From contig NZ_CP025198.1 in the NCBI RefSeq assembly GCF_003325455.1, positions 1,860,001 to 1,924,000 of the forward strand: 64,000 nt of DNA. Direction: 5' to 3'. This DNA is from Acidipropionibacterium virtanenii. Lineage in GTDB: Bacteria; Actinomycetota; Actinomycetes; Propionibacteriales; Propionibacteriaceae. Of this stretch, positions 14,360 to 22,715 are shown in pieces (position 1 is the first letter of the stretch; each line of letters begins with the position of its first letter). A program made the position numbers and the translations under genes. Below the pieces are notes generated by a model. The model worked only from the letters and a program-made list of their open reading frames with translations, made no database searches and had not been told where the DNA came from.

Positions 14360-15241
14360 GTGACCGCACAACCGCAGCAGACCGCGACATGCCAGGATCT
14401 CGCGTCCCCGGAGGCCGCAGACCTGCGGCTGGTGGTGACCGACATGGACGGCACCCTGCTGGACGGGCGGGGCGCGATCCCGGAGACCCTGTGGCCTCTG
14501 CTGGAGCGGATGGAGCGCCGCGGAATCCTCTTCGCCCCGGCCAGCGGACGCCAGTACGCCACCCTCGCACAGATGTTCGGCGCCCGACCCGGCATGCCGT
14601 TCATCGCCGAGAACGGGACCTTCGTGGTGCGCGACGGCGAGGCCCTCAGCGCCTCGGTGATCGACCCCGGCTACGTCGCCCGAACGGTGGCGCTGCTCCG
14701 CGGTCTGGCCCGGGCCGGGCGCGACATCGGCACCGTGCTGTGCGGCACCCGGACCGCCTACATCGAGCGGCCCGACGAGCCCTTCCGCGAGATCGTCGCG
14801 CCGTACTACCGCAGCAACGAGGTGGTCGACGACCTCCTGGGGGTCGACGAGGACATCATCAAGATCGCGGTCTACGACTTCGACCAGGCCGAGGCCGGAA
14901 CCTACCCCGCCCTGGTCGCGGCGGCCGAGGGCCACAGGATCGTCCTCTCCACCGCCCACTGGCTCGACGTCAGCAATGCCGACGCCACCAAGGGCCGGGC
15001 CCTGGCTGCCATCCAGCACGAGCTGGGCATCGGGGCCTGCCAGACGGCGGTCTTCGGCGACTACCTCAACGACCTGGACATGTTCGACCACGCCGGCCTG
15101 TCCTTCGCGATGGCCAACGCCCACCCCGACCTCATTGCGCGCGCCCGCTTCCTCGCCCCCGCCAACACCGAGCACGGCGTCATCACCACCGTCACCCGGC
15201 TGCTCGACACCAACGGCACCGGCGACGAGGATGGATCCTGA
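14360..15241 (+). CDS. HAD-IIB (Cof-type) sugar-phosphate phosphatase
   Basis: 293 residues from GTG 14360, preceded by GAGGAG. Motif I is VVTDMDGTLLDG, motif II is FAPASGRQYATL, the conserved FIAENGTFVVRDG follows, and motifs III/IV are ATKGRALAAIQHELGI and VFGDYLNDLDMFDHAGLSFAMANAHPDL. The cap between about residues 90 and 190 is the C2B type of Cof proteins. These dephosphorylate sugar phosphates, FMN or pyridoxal phosphate; specificity is not readable. It is followed 31 nt later by the aldo-keto reductase, so they may be cotranscribed. The preceding P-type ATPase remnant is in the same frame but unrelated. Confidence 0.87.
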   Translation: MTAQPQQTATCQDLASPEAADLRLVVTDMDGTLLDGRGAIPETLWPLLERMERRGILFAPASGRQYATLAQMFGARPGMPFIAENGTFVVRDGEALSASVIDPGYVARTVALLRGLARAGRDIGTVLCGTRTAYIERPDEPFREIVAPYYRSNEVVDDLLGVDEDIIKIAVYDFDQAEAGTYPALVAAAEGHRIVLSTAHWLDVSNADATKGRALAAIQHELGIGACQTAVFGDYLNDLDMFDHAGLSFAMANAHPDLIARARFLAPANTEHGVITTVTRLLDTNGTGDEDGS

Positions 15242-15272
15242 CCGCGCATCCACATCACCAGAAGGATCCGAT

Positions 15273-16109
15273 ATGTCACGTACCACCCTCACCTCCCACT
15301 CCGGCCTCGTGCTGCCCGCCATCGGGTTCGGCACCTACAAGCTCAACGGCTCGGCCGGCGTCCAGGCCCTCCACGCCGCCATCGACAACGGCTACACGCT
15401 GCTCGACTCGGCCTTCAACTACGAGAACGAGGGCACCGTGGGGCACGCGGTGCGCACCAGCGGCCACGATCGCGGGGACATCATCGTCACCTCGAAGCTG
15501 CCCGGACGCCACCACCGCCACGACGAGGCCCTGCGTACCGTCGAGGAGAGCGTCTACCGCACCGGGCTGGATGCCATCGACCTCTACCTCATCCACTGGC
15601 CCAACCCGAAGGTCGGCCTCTACGTCGAGGCCTGGCAGGCCCTCATCGAGGCCCGGGAGCGCGGTCTGCTCACGGCGATCGGGGTGTGCAACTTCCTGCC
15701 CGAGCACCTGGAGAGACTGGAGGCCGAGACCGGTGTGCTGCCCGACGTCAACCAGATCGAGCTGCACCCGTATTTCCCGCAGGCCGAGGCCCTGACCTAC
15801 GACGCCGAGCACGGCATCATCACCGAGGCGTGGAGCCCCCTCGGGCGGGGCAATGACGTGTTGTCACAGCCTGTGATCGCCGAGATCGCGGCCGCCCACG
15901 ACGCCACCGCGGCGCAGGTGGTGCTGGCCTGGCACATGGGCCGAGGGGCCCTGCCGCTGCCGAAGGCGGCGACCCCGTCCCGGCAGGTCGAGAATCTGGC
16001 GGCGACCGAGCTGGTGCTGACGAGCGCGGAGATCGACGCCGTCACCGCCCTGGGCCGCCCCGACGGACGTCTGGCGGATCAGGATCCGGCGGTCTACGAG
16101 GAGTTCTGA
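15273..16109 (+). CDS. Aldo/keto reductase
   Basis: 278 residues, (beta/alpha)8 AKR fold. The catalytic tetrad is visible: Asp in LLDSAFNYENE (with Tyr in the same motif), Lys in IVTSKLPGRH and His in LYLIHWPNP. NADPH contacts occur in IGVCNFLPEHLERLE, VNQIELHPYFPQ and ALPLPKAATPSRQVENLAA. The usual LDTA is LDSA. AGAAGGA precedes the ATG. This subgroup (2,5-diketo-gluconate/methylglyoxal reductase-like) reduces small carbonyls; substrate unspecified. It is convergent with the CoA-transferase gene, with a single nucleotide between the stop codons. Confidence 0.9.
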   Translation: MSRTTLTSHSGLVLPAIGFGTYKLNGSAGVQALHAAIDNGYTLLDSAFNYENEGTVGHAVRTSGHDRGDIIVTSKLPGRHHRHDEALRTVEESVYRTGLDAIDLYLIHWPNPKVGLYVEAWQALIEARERGLLTAIGVCNFLPEHLERLEAETGVLPDVNQIELHPYFPQAEALTYDAEHGIITEAWSPLGRGNDVLSQPVIAEIAAAHDATAAQVVLAWHMGRGALPLPKAATPSRQVENLAATELVLTSAEIDAVTALGRPDGRLADQDPAVYEEF

Positions 16110-16110
16110 G

Positions 16111-17331
16111 TCACAGCAGGCCGTGCCGGCGGGCCTGGGCGCGCAGCTCCTCGCGGGCATCGGGGTGGGCCGCGCGCTCGATGAGCCGTTCGGCCTGCTC
16201 GGCCTCGTGGTGGTACAGCAGCTCGGCGACGCCGTTCTCGGTGATCACCGCGGTGGGCTGCGAATAGGTTGCCGGACCCGCCAGCTGGCCGATGATCGTC
16301 GACGTCTCGCGGTGGCGGCTGCGCAGCGCCACCAGGGACTGGCCTCCGCTCGAGTGCATCGCCCCGGCCTGGAAGTCGGTGGACCCGGCCGTTCCCGAGT
16401 AGATCCGGTCGCCGAACCGCGACGCGTTCACCTGGCCGAAAAGGTCGACCTGCAGTGCGCTGTGGATGCTCACGAAGGCCGGCAGCGCCGAGATGGAGGC
16501 CGGGTTGTTGGTCTTCTCGCAGCGCAGCAGTCTGACCCGCGGGTTGTCGTCGGCCCAGGCGTAGAGTTCCTCGCTGCCCAGCACCGCGGATCCGGTCATC
16601 TGCCGGCGGGCCACCAGCGCCCCGGCACGGTCCAGGTGCATCGCGGCGTCGGTGATCATGCCGGTCCAGATTCTCAGGTTGCGCCGCGCGTGCAGGCTGT
16701 GGGCGGCGGCGTCGGGGATCTTGCCGATGCCGATCTGGATGGTGGAGCCGTCGGCGACCCGGGAGGCGACGAGTTCGCCGATGCTCATCACCTCCTCGTC
16801 CAGATCGACCGGGGGCACCGGGATGAGCGGTGCGTCCACCTCCACGGCGTAGTCGATGACGTCGTCGGCCAGAACAGCGTCGCCACGGGTGAAGGGCATC
16901 CGGGGATTGATCTGGGCGATGATCGGCACCCCCCGCCGCTTGGCGTACTCGACGGCCGAGACCAGCAGCTGCACCTCGACGCCCATCGAGACCACGTGGT
17001 TGCGCGGAGTGGTGGTGTGCAGCACCACCATGTCGGGCGGGCAGCTGGTGGCGAACAGCAGGGCTGCGGTGCTCAACGGCACCGGGAAGTACCGCACCTG
17101 CCCGGCGGCCCGGGAACCCGGCCCGAGGAAGACCGTCTCGTGGGTCACCCCGTCGCGGGCCGGGACCCCCTCCGGAGCGTTGACGCAGAACAGGCTCCAC
17201 CGCTCCAGCCGGGCGTCCAGGGCCCCCAGCAGCTCCAGTGGGGAGGCGCCGCCGCCGGGGGAGACGATCCGGGGGGCCTCGGGCAGGGTGGAGACGGCCC
17301 GGTCCAGCTCGTCGATGCTGATGAGACGCAT
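16111..17331 (-). CDS. Acetyl-CoA hydrolase/CoA-transferase family protein
   Basis: 406 residues in the acetyl-CoA hydrolase/4-hydroxybutyrate CoA-transferase family, which normally exchange CoA between acyl-CoA and a carboxylate. Family features: SPGGGASPLELLGAL, VVLHTTTPRNHVVSMGVEVQ, IIAQINPRMP, GSTIQIGIGKIPDAAA, VLGSEELYAWADDNP and GGQSLVALRS near the C-terminus. In characterised CoA-transferases of this family the nucleophilic glutamate lies in a (H/x)TEM(I/F)SDG motif; the corresponding stretch here is IWTGMITDAAM, with Gly instead of Glu. Either a divergent subfamily with another mechanism is present or transferase activity is lost. TAGCGT ends 6 nt before the ATG (leaderless). It is divergent from metY. 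Confidence 0.8.
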   Translation of the reverse strand: MRLISIDELDRAVSTLPEAPRIVSPGGGASPLELLGALDARLERWSLFCVNAPEGVPARDGVTHETVFLGPGSRAAGQVRYFPVPLSTAALLFATSCPPDMVVLHTTTPRNHVVSMGVEVQLLVSAVEYAKRRGVPIIAQINPRMPFTRGDAVLADDVIDYAVEVDAPLIPVPPVDLDEEVMSIGELVASRVADGSTIQIGIGKIPDAAAHSLHARRNLRIWTGMITDAAMHLDRAGALVARRQMTGSAVLGSEELYAWADDNPRVRLLRCEKTNNPASISALPAFVSIHSALQVDLFGQVNASRFGDRIYSGTAGSTDFQAGAMHSSGGQSLVALRSRHRETSTIIGQLAGPATYSQPTAVITENGVAELLYHHEAEQAERLIERAAHPDAREELRAQARRHGLL

Positions 17332-17421
17332 GGCCCAACGCTAGCGGTCCTGGGCCTGTTCAGCGGGCCGGGAGGCCACTACCGTTGCTCCCGCACCCAG
17401 CCCCCACGGAAGAGCCTCACG

Positions 17422-18708
17422 ATGCCTCAGCATTTCGACACCCTCGCGGTCCACGCCGGCCAGGAGACCTCGGATCCCACCACCCATGCCCGCGCGGTGC
17501 CGATCTACCAGACCGCGGCCTACACCTTCGACTCGACCGAGGAGGCCGCCGATCTGTTCGCCCTGCGCAAGCCCGGCAACATCTACGCCCGCATGATGAA
17601 TCCCACCGAGGACGCCTTCGAGGCCCGGATCACGGCCCTCGAGGGAGGCGTCGGATCGCTGGCGGTGGCCTCGGGGATGTCGGCCATCACCTACGCCGTG
17701 CTCAACCTGTGCTTCGCCGGCGATCACATCGTGGCCCTGTCCACCCTCTACGGCGGCTCCTTCGCGCTGTTCGCCCACACCCTGTCCCAGTACGACATCC
17801 ACGTCACCTTCGTCGATCCCGACGACCCGGGCGCCCTGGCCGCCGCGGTCACCGACCGGACCCGGCTGGTCTACGGGGAGACGATCGGCAACCCGGGCGT
17901 CAATGTCGTCGATCTGGACGCCTGGGCCGAGGCCTCCCACGCTCTGGGACTGCCGCTGATCATCGACAACACCATCCCCAGCCCCTACCTGTGCCGGCCC
18001 TTCGAGCACGGCGCCGACATCGTCGTCCACTCCGCGACCAAGTACATCGGCGGCCACGGCACCGCGATCGGCGGGGTCATCGTGGACGGAGGCCGCTTCG
18101 ACTGGGCCGCCCACGCCGAGCGGTTCCCCGCACTCACCGGCCCCGACCACGCCTACCACGAGGTGGTGTGGACCGAGGCCGCCGGGGCCGCCGCCTACAT
18201 CACCCGCGCCCGCACCGTGCTGCTGCGCAATATCGGCGCATCGATCTCCCCGTTCAACTCCTGGCTCTTCCTCCAGGGCCTGGAGACCCTCCACCTGCGG
18301 ATGGAGCGCCACAGCGGCAACGCCCTGGAGATCGCCCGGTACCTGGAGGCCCACCCCGATGTCGCCTGGGTGCAGTACCCCGGGCTGGAGTCCAGCCCTT
18401 ACCGGGAGGTGTCCGCCCGGATCCTGCCCCGCGGCTGCTCCGGCATCCTCACCTTCGGCCTGCGGGCCGGCAGGGAGGCCGGCACCCGGTTCATCGAGTC
18501 GCTGAAGCTGTTCAGCCACCTGGCCAATATCGGTGACGCCAAGTCGCTGGCGATCCACAACGCCTCGACCACCCATTCCCAGCTCACCGAGCCGGAACTG
18601 GAGGCGGCCGGCGTGCGGCCCGAGATGGTGCGCCTGTCGGTGGGCATCGAGGACGTCTCCGATCTCATCGCCGACCTGGAGCAGGCCCTGGCGGTCTCGC
18701 GCGGCTGA
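17422..18708 (+). CDS. metY: O-acetylhomoserine sulfhydrylase (aminocarboxypropyltransferase)
   Basis: 428 residues, the length typical of MetY in the Cys/Met-metabolism PLP family. It makes homocysteine from O-acetylhomoserine and sulfide. Signatures: HFDTLAVHAGQ at the N-terminus, PIYQTAAYTFDS, YARMMNPTEDAFE, ASGMSAITYAVLNL, IDNTIPSPYLCRPFEHGADIVVHSATKYIGGHG containing the PLP lysine, and the long insertion with HLRMERHSGNALEIARYLEAHPDVAWVQYPGL. GGAAGAG precedes the ATG. It is followed 33 nt later by metX and then overlapping metW, forming a complete homoserine-to-homocysteine route by direct sulfhydrylation. No SAM riboswitch was recognised in the 90-bp upstream gap. Confidence 0.93.
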   Translation: MPQHFDTLAVHAGQETSDPTTHARAVPIYQTAAYTFDSTEEAADLFALRKPGNIYARMMNPTEDAFEARITALEGGVGSLAVASGMSAITYAVLNLCFAGDHIVALSTLYGGSFALFAHTLSQYDIHVTFVDPDDPGALAAAVTDRTRLVYGETIGNPGVNVVDLDAWAEASHALGLPLIIDNTIPSPYLCRPFEHGADIVVHSATKYIGGHGTAIGGVIVDGGRFDWAAHAERFPALTGPDHAYHEVVWTEAAGAAAYITRARTVLLRNIGASISPFNSWLFLQGLETLHLRMERHSGNALEIARYLEAHPDVAWVQYPGLESSPYREVSARILPRGCSGILTFGLRAGREAGTRFIESLKLFSHLANIGDAKSLAIHNASTTHSQLTEPELEAAGVRPEMVRLSVGIEDVSDLIADLEQALAVSRG

Positions 18709-18741
18709 GGCTCAACGGCACTGGTGGCAGAATCAGTCCCG

Positions 18742-19968
18742 ATGACACGCCAGTCAGCTTCACGAACCGAACCCCTCGGGCCCGGTGTCGGCCGGGTCGA
18801 GACCCGTCTCGCCACCGTCGCCGATCCCGACCATCCCCTCCAGCTCGTCTCCGGGGACCACCTCGACCATGTCGAGGTGGCCTACGAGACCTACGGATCC
18901 CTGTCGCCCGAGCGCGACAATGCCGTGTACATCTGCCACGCCCTCACCGGGGACGCCCATGCCGCCGGCATCCACGACGGGGAGACGAAGCCGGGCTGGT
19001 GGGACAACATCATCGGGCCCGGGCGCGCCATCGACACCGACCAGTGGTTCGTGGTGTCCTCCAACCTGCTGGGCGGCTGTTCGGGGACCACCGGGCCCAC
19101 GTCGATGAACCCGGCCACCGGGCAGGTGTGGGGCACCGCCTTCCCGCAGATCGACATGCACGACTTCGTGGAGGTGCATCTGCGGCTGGCCGCCCATCTG
19201 GGCATCGAGAAGTTCCATGCCGTGGTGGGCGGGTCGATGGGCGGGATGCAGGCCCTCGACTGGTCGCTGACCCACCCCGACACCCTCGACAACGCGGTGA
19301 TCGTCGCCGCCTCCAGCAGACTCACCGCCCAGAACATCGCGTTCTCGGCGGTGGGCCGCGAGGCCATCGTGCGCGATCGCGACTTCGACGACGGGCACTA
19401 CCTGGACGCCGATCGCCGTCCCGACACGGGGTTGTCGATCGCCCGGATGCTGGCCCACATCACCTACCTGTCGGAGGACGCCTTCGCCGAGAAGTTCGGC
19501 CGCACCCACCAGTTCGGCGAGCCGCGCCGCGGATTCGGCGTCGACTTCGCGGTGGAGAGCTACCTGGACCACCAGGGGGAGACCTTCCTCACCCGCTTCG
19601 ACCCGCTCAGCTACATCTATCTCACCCGCGTGATGGACTACTTCGACCCCTTCGGCACCACCGGCGCCACGGACCTGGTGGTCGCCGACCCGGTGAACTA
19701 CCTGGTCGTGTGCTTCGACACCGACTGGCGCTTCTCCCCGGCCCACTCCCGCCGGATCGTCCGCCACCTGGAGGGGGCCGGGCTGCCGGTGAGCTTCTTC
19801 ACCATCGCCTCCTCCTGGGGCCACGACTCCTTCCTCATGAAGCTGGACCCCTACCACGACCTGGTGCGCGCCTTCCTCGAGGTGCCCGCCGGGCGGCGCA
19901 CCGGGAGGGCCTCGAGGCGGGCCCCCCACCACGACGGCCACATCTGCACCAGGGAGGTCGACCGGTGA
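18742..19968 (+). CDS. metX: Homoserine O-acetyltransferase (MetX family)
   Basis: 408 residues, alpha/beta-hydrolase fold. The MetX signatures are VAYETYGSLSPERDNAVYICHALTGDAHAA, WWDNIIGPGRAIDTDQWFVVSSNLLGGCSGTTGP, the nucleophile elbow VVGGSMGGMQALDW, and the acid/base residues in CFDTDWRFSP and SSWGHDSFL. It activates homoserine as the O-acyl ester for MetY. Acetyl rather than succinyl donor is assumed from pairing with metY; the family has members of both kinds. ATG 18742 is chosen; a GTG 18 nt upstream is possible. The stop overlaps the GTG of metW (GTGA), so they are coupled. Confidence 0.93.
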   Translation: MTRQSASRTEPLGPGVGRVETRLATVADPDHPLQLVSGDHLDHVEVAYETYGSLSPERDNAVYICHALTGDAHAAGIHDGETKPGWWDNIIGPGRAIDTDQWFVVSSNLLGGCSGTTGPTSMNPATGQVWGTAFPQIDMHDFVEVHLRLAAHLGIEKFHAVVGGSMGGMQALDWSLTHPDTLDNAVIVAASSRLTAQNIAFSAVGREAIVRDRDFDDGHYLDADRRPDTGLSIARMLAHITYLSEDAFAEKFGRTHQFGEPRRGFGVDFAVESYLDHQGETFLTRFDPLSYIYLTRVMDYFDPFGTTGATDLVVADPVNYLVVCFDTDWRFSPAHSRRIVRHLEGAGLPVSFFTIASSWGHDSFLMKLDPYHDLVRAFLEVPAGRRTGRASRRAPHHDGHICTREVDR

Positions 19969-20582
19969 GCGGTCAGACAGGGCTGCGCCCCGACCAGGTG
20001 ATCATCTCGGACCTGGTGCCCACCGGATCCCGCGTCCTGGATCTGGGCTGCGGCGACGGCGTCCTGCTGCGGCGCCTGATGGACGAGCGCTACTGCCTGG
20101 GCACCGGGGTGGACTCCGACACCTCCGAGCTGCTGCGCGCCGCCGCCCTGGGCGTCCCGGTCCTGGAGATGGATCTGGACGCCGACCTGGGGGAGTTCCA
20201 CGACGACTCCTACGACGTCGTGGTGCTGTCGAGGACCCTGCAGGCCGTCCCCCGGCCGGGAAGGGTGCTGGCCGACATGGCCAGGATCGGCAGGCTGCTC
20301 ATCGTCTCGATGCCGAACTTCGGGTACTGGCGCAACCGTCTGAGGCTTCTCAGCGGTCACATGCCGGTGTCGAAGGACCTGCCCTTCGAATGGCACGACA
20401 CCCCCAACGTCCGCTACTCGACCGTCGCGGACCTGGAGTCCTGGTTCGCCGAGGCCGGCGTCGACGTGCTGCAGCGCATCAGCCTGGGAGGGCGGGGCCG
20501 GCCCACCCGGGCGGCCGGTCTGGCACCTAACCTCCTGGCCGGCTCGACGGTCCACGTGCTGGGCTCCAACTGGACCGGATGA
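19965..20582 (+). CDS. metW: Methionine biosynthesis protein MetW
   Basis: 205 residues, a class I SAM-methyltransferase-like fold with SRVLDLGCGDGVLLRRLMD as the nucleotide loop, VEMDLDADLGEF-like strand 2, and the conserved MetW stretch IVSMPNFGYWRNRLRLLSGHMPVSKDLPFEWHDTPNVRYSTVADLESWF. MetW acts with MetX; in several bacteria it is required for full homoserine acyltransferase activity. Translation is coupled to metX through a 4-nt overlap. Presence of metW beside metX is common in proteobacteria and in some actinobacteria such as propionibacteria. Confidence 0.9.
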   Translation: MSGQTGLRPDQVIISDLVPTGSRVLDLGCGDGVLLRRLMDERYCLGTGVDSDTSELLRAAALGVPVLEMDLDADLGEFHDDSYDVVVLSRTLQAVPRPGRVLADMARIGRLLIVSMPNFGYWRNRLRLLSGHMPVSKDLPFEWHDTPNVRYSTVADLESWFAEAGVDVLQRISLGGRGRPTRAAGLAPNLLAGSTVHVLGSNWTG

Positions 20583-20613
20583 GACGGCAATCGGAGATGA
20601 CGGCAGGAGAACG

Positions 20614-21069
20614 ATGACAGACCTGGAGAGCACCGACAGGCAGATCCTGGCCCTGTTGGAGGCCAACGGACGGATGTCCTGGACCGAGTTGGGCCGTGAG
20701 ACGGGCCTGTCGACCTCGGCCGCCCAGCAGCGGGTCCGCCGGCTGGAGACCAGGGGGGTCATCAAGGGCTATCACGCGGACCTGGATCTGGAGGCCGTCG
20801 ACGCCTCGGTGACGGCCTTCATCTTCATCGCGCCGGCCGATCCGCAGACCGACGAGGAGATCCCCGGGCTGCTGCGCGCCATGCCCCAGGTCCGCAGCTG
20901 TCACTCCGTGGCCGGCAGCGCCTCCTACCTGGCCCGGGTGCAGGCGGCCTCGCCGACCGACCTCGACCGGCTGCTCAGCCGGATCCGCAAGGAGTGCCAG
21001 TGCTCCACCGAGACCACCGTCGTCCTCGACACCCTCTTCGACGGCCTGCCGCTGGTGGGCCGCAGGTGA
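20614..21069 (+). CDS. Lrp/AsnC-family transcriptional regulator
   Basis: 151 residues. The N-terminal HTH reads ESTDRQILALLEANGRMSWTELGRETGLSTSAAQQRVRRLETRGVIKGYHADL. The C-terminal RAM ligand-binding domain contains VTAFIFIAPADPQTDEEIPGLLRAMPQVRSCHSVAGSASYLARVQA and CQCSTETTVVLDTLFDGLP. These proteins sense amino acids. The preceding metYXW genes make a sulfur-amino-acid regulator conceivable, but the following gene (lnt) is coupled by a GTGA overlap, so the unit is mixed. Confidence 0.9.
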   Translation: MTDLESTDRQILALLEANGRMSWTELGRETGLSTSAAQQRVRRLETRGVIKGYHADLDLEAVDASVTAFIFIAPADPQTDEEIPGLLRAMPQVRSCHSVAGSASYLARVQAASPTDLDRLLSRIRKECQCSTETTVVLDTLFDGLPLVGRR

Positions 21070-22670
21070 GGCGGATCCCGACCCCGGACCTGGCACGGGC
21101 CGCGGTCGCGGTGGCCGCCGGGGTGGCCACCGGGCTGGGACAGGCCCCGGCCGGCTGGTGGCCCCTGGTGATCCCCGGGGTGGCGGCGCTGACCGTGCTG
21201 GTACGCGACCGGCGCCCACGGACCGCCGCCGGACTCGGGTACCTGTACGGTCTGGGCCTGTTCACCACGACGATCTGGTGGGTGTACGTGGTCGCCTGGC
21301 CGGCCGCCCCCGTGCTCATCGCCTTCATGGCCTGCTGGGCGATGCTCACCGGATGGGGCATCCGCATGGTCGCCCGGCTGCCGCTTGCTCCGCTGTGGGC
21401 GGCGTGCGTGTGGTCCGCGGCCGAGGTGGCGGCGGCCCACATCCCGCTGGGCGGGTTCGGCTGGGTGCGGCTGGCCTGGACCGCCGTCGACACCCCGCTG
21501 GCCGGCACCCTGCGCTGGATCGGCGCCACCGGCACCAGCCTTCTCATCGCCCTGGCGGGCCAGCTGCTGGCCGCCGCCATCAGTCTCGGGGCGGCGCCCA
21601 GAGCCCCGCGCCGCGCCCGGATCGCCGCCGTCGCGACCCTGGTCGGGGTGCTGTCGATCGCCTCGGGGGTGGGGGAGTGGACCACCCGCCGGCCCGATCC
21701 GGCCGGCGGCGATGTGAGAGTCACCGTCGTCCAGGGAGGGGTCGACGGCACCGCCGGCTCCTACGCGATGGGATACGCCCGGTCGGTGACCGACAACCAC
21801 CTCTCGGAGACCATCGCCGCCGTCGCCCATCAGCGCGCCACCGGGGCCCCGGCCCCCGACATGATCCTGTGGCCGGAGAACTCCACCGACATCGACCCGG
21901 TCCTCGACGCCCAGACCCACGAGCTGGTGACCACCGCCATCGCGGTCGCCGGGCGGCCGATCCTGGTCGGGGCGGTCACCGAGGGACCCGGGGCCGATGA
22001 GAGGCAGACCACGGCGATGTGGTGGCCGGTCGACAGCCAGGGCCCCGACGGCGTCTACCACAAGCGCAACCTGGTGCCTTTCGGGGAGTGGGTGCCCTGG
22101 CGCGACGCCCTGCTGAAGGTGCTGCCGATCCTCCAGCACGTCGGCCGCCAGTCCGTGCCGGGCACCGCACCCGGGGTGCTGACCGCCCGGACGGACAGGA
22201 CGGACAGCAACAGCACCGTGCGCATCGGCGACGTCATCTGCTTCGAGCTGGCCTATGACGGCACCGTCCACGACACCGTGCGCCACGGCGCCCAGCTGCT
22301 CATGGTGCAGTCCAACAACGCCACCTACACCGGTACTGCCCAGCCCGACCAGCAGTGGCAGATCACCCGGGCCAGGGCCATCGAGTCGGGCCGTCAGATC
22401 ACGGTCGCCACCACCTCCTCGCTGTCGGGACTCATCCAGCCCAGCGGCCGGGTGGTTGACCGCACCCGGGAGTCCACCCACGACTACCGGACCTACGAAC
22501 TCTCTCTGGGCGACGGGGTGTCTGCGGGGGTGAGGGCCGCACCGGTGATCGGCTGGTCGAGCACTGCGCTGGCGGGGCTGGCGGTGCTCGCCGGAGCCGT
22601 CATGGCGCTGCGGCGACGTCGCCGTGCCCCGTCATCCGCACGGCCCCCGGGGGCGACGGATAATGTGTGA
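21066..22670 (+). CDS. lnt: Apolipoprotein N-acyltransferase
   Basis: 534 residues. The N-terminal third has about six membrane segments (AAVAVAAGVATGLGQAPAGWWPLVI, IWWVYVVAWPAAPVLIAFMACWAM and others). A carbon-nitrogen hydrolase (nitrilase) domain follows from about residue 215, with the catalytic Glu in MILWPENSTDID, Lys in VYHKRNLVPFGEWVPW and Cys in VICFELAYDG. A final transmembrane helix lies near the C-terminus (STALAGLAVLAGAVMAL). The enzyme adds the third acyl chain to lipoproteins in the cytoplasmic membrane; in mycobacteria Lnt and Ppm1 are functionally linked or fused, and here ppm1 follows. The GTG overlaps the lrp stop. Confidence 0.93.
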   Translation: MRRIPTPDLARAAVAVAAGVATGLGQAPAGWWPLVIPGVAALTVLVRDRRPRTAAGLGYLYGLGLFTTTIWWVYVVAWPAAPVLIAFMACWAMLTGWGIRMVARLPLAPLWAACVWSAAEVAAAHIPLGGFGWVRLAWTAVDTPLAGTLRWIGATGTSLLIALAGQLLAAAISLGAAPRAPRRARIAAVATLVGVLSIASGVGEWTTRRPDPAGGDVRVTVVQGGVDGTAGSYAMGYARSVTDNHLSETIAAVAHQRATGAPAPDMILWPENSTDIDPVLDAQTHELVTTAIAVAGRPILVGAVTEGPGADERQTTAMWWPVDSQGPDGVYHKRNLVPFGEWVPWRDALLKVLPILQHVGRQSVPGTAPGVLTARTDRTDSNSTVRIGDVICFELAYDGTVHDTVRHGAQLLMVQSNNATYTGTAQPDQQWQITRARAIESGRQITVATTSSLSGLIQPSGRVVDRTRESTHDYRTYELSLGDGVSAGVRAAPVIGWSSTALAGLAVLAGAVMALRRRRRAPSSARPPGATDNV

Positions 22671-22715
22671 GTCGATGGCCCCTCAGCGGGGCGGGAACAG
22701 CAGAAACGGAGCAGC

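Noticed and set aside
14389-15795. Long open frame on the plus strand across the HAD and aldo-keto reductase genes
   Set aside because: Its product is Arg/Pro/Gly-rich without motifs, while the HAD and AKR frames carry complete catalytic motifs; it is a high-GC shadow.
16123-17421. N-terminal extension of metY into the region opposite the CoA-transferase gene
   Set aside because: The extra 430 residues are antisense to a conserved gene, and MetY proteins begin at the ATG at 17422.
17332-17421. SAM riboswitch upstream of metY
   Set aside because: The gap is only 90 bp between divergent genes, and no SAM-I, SAM-II or SAM-IV core could be recognised.
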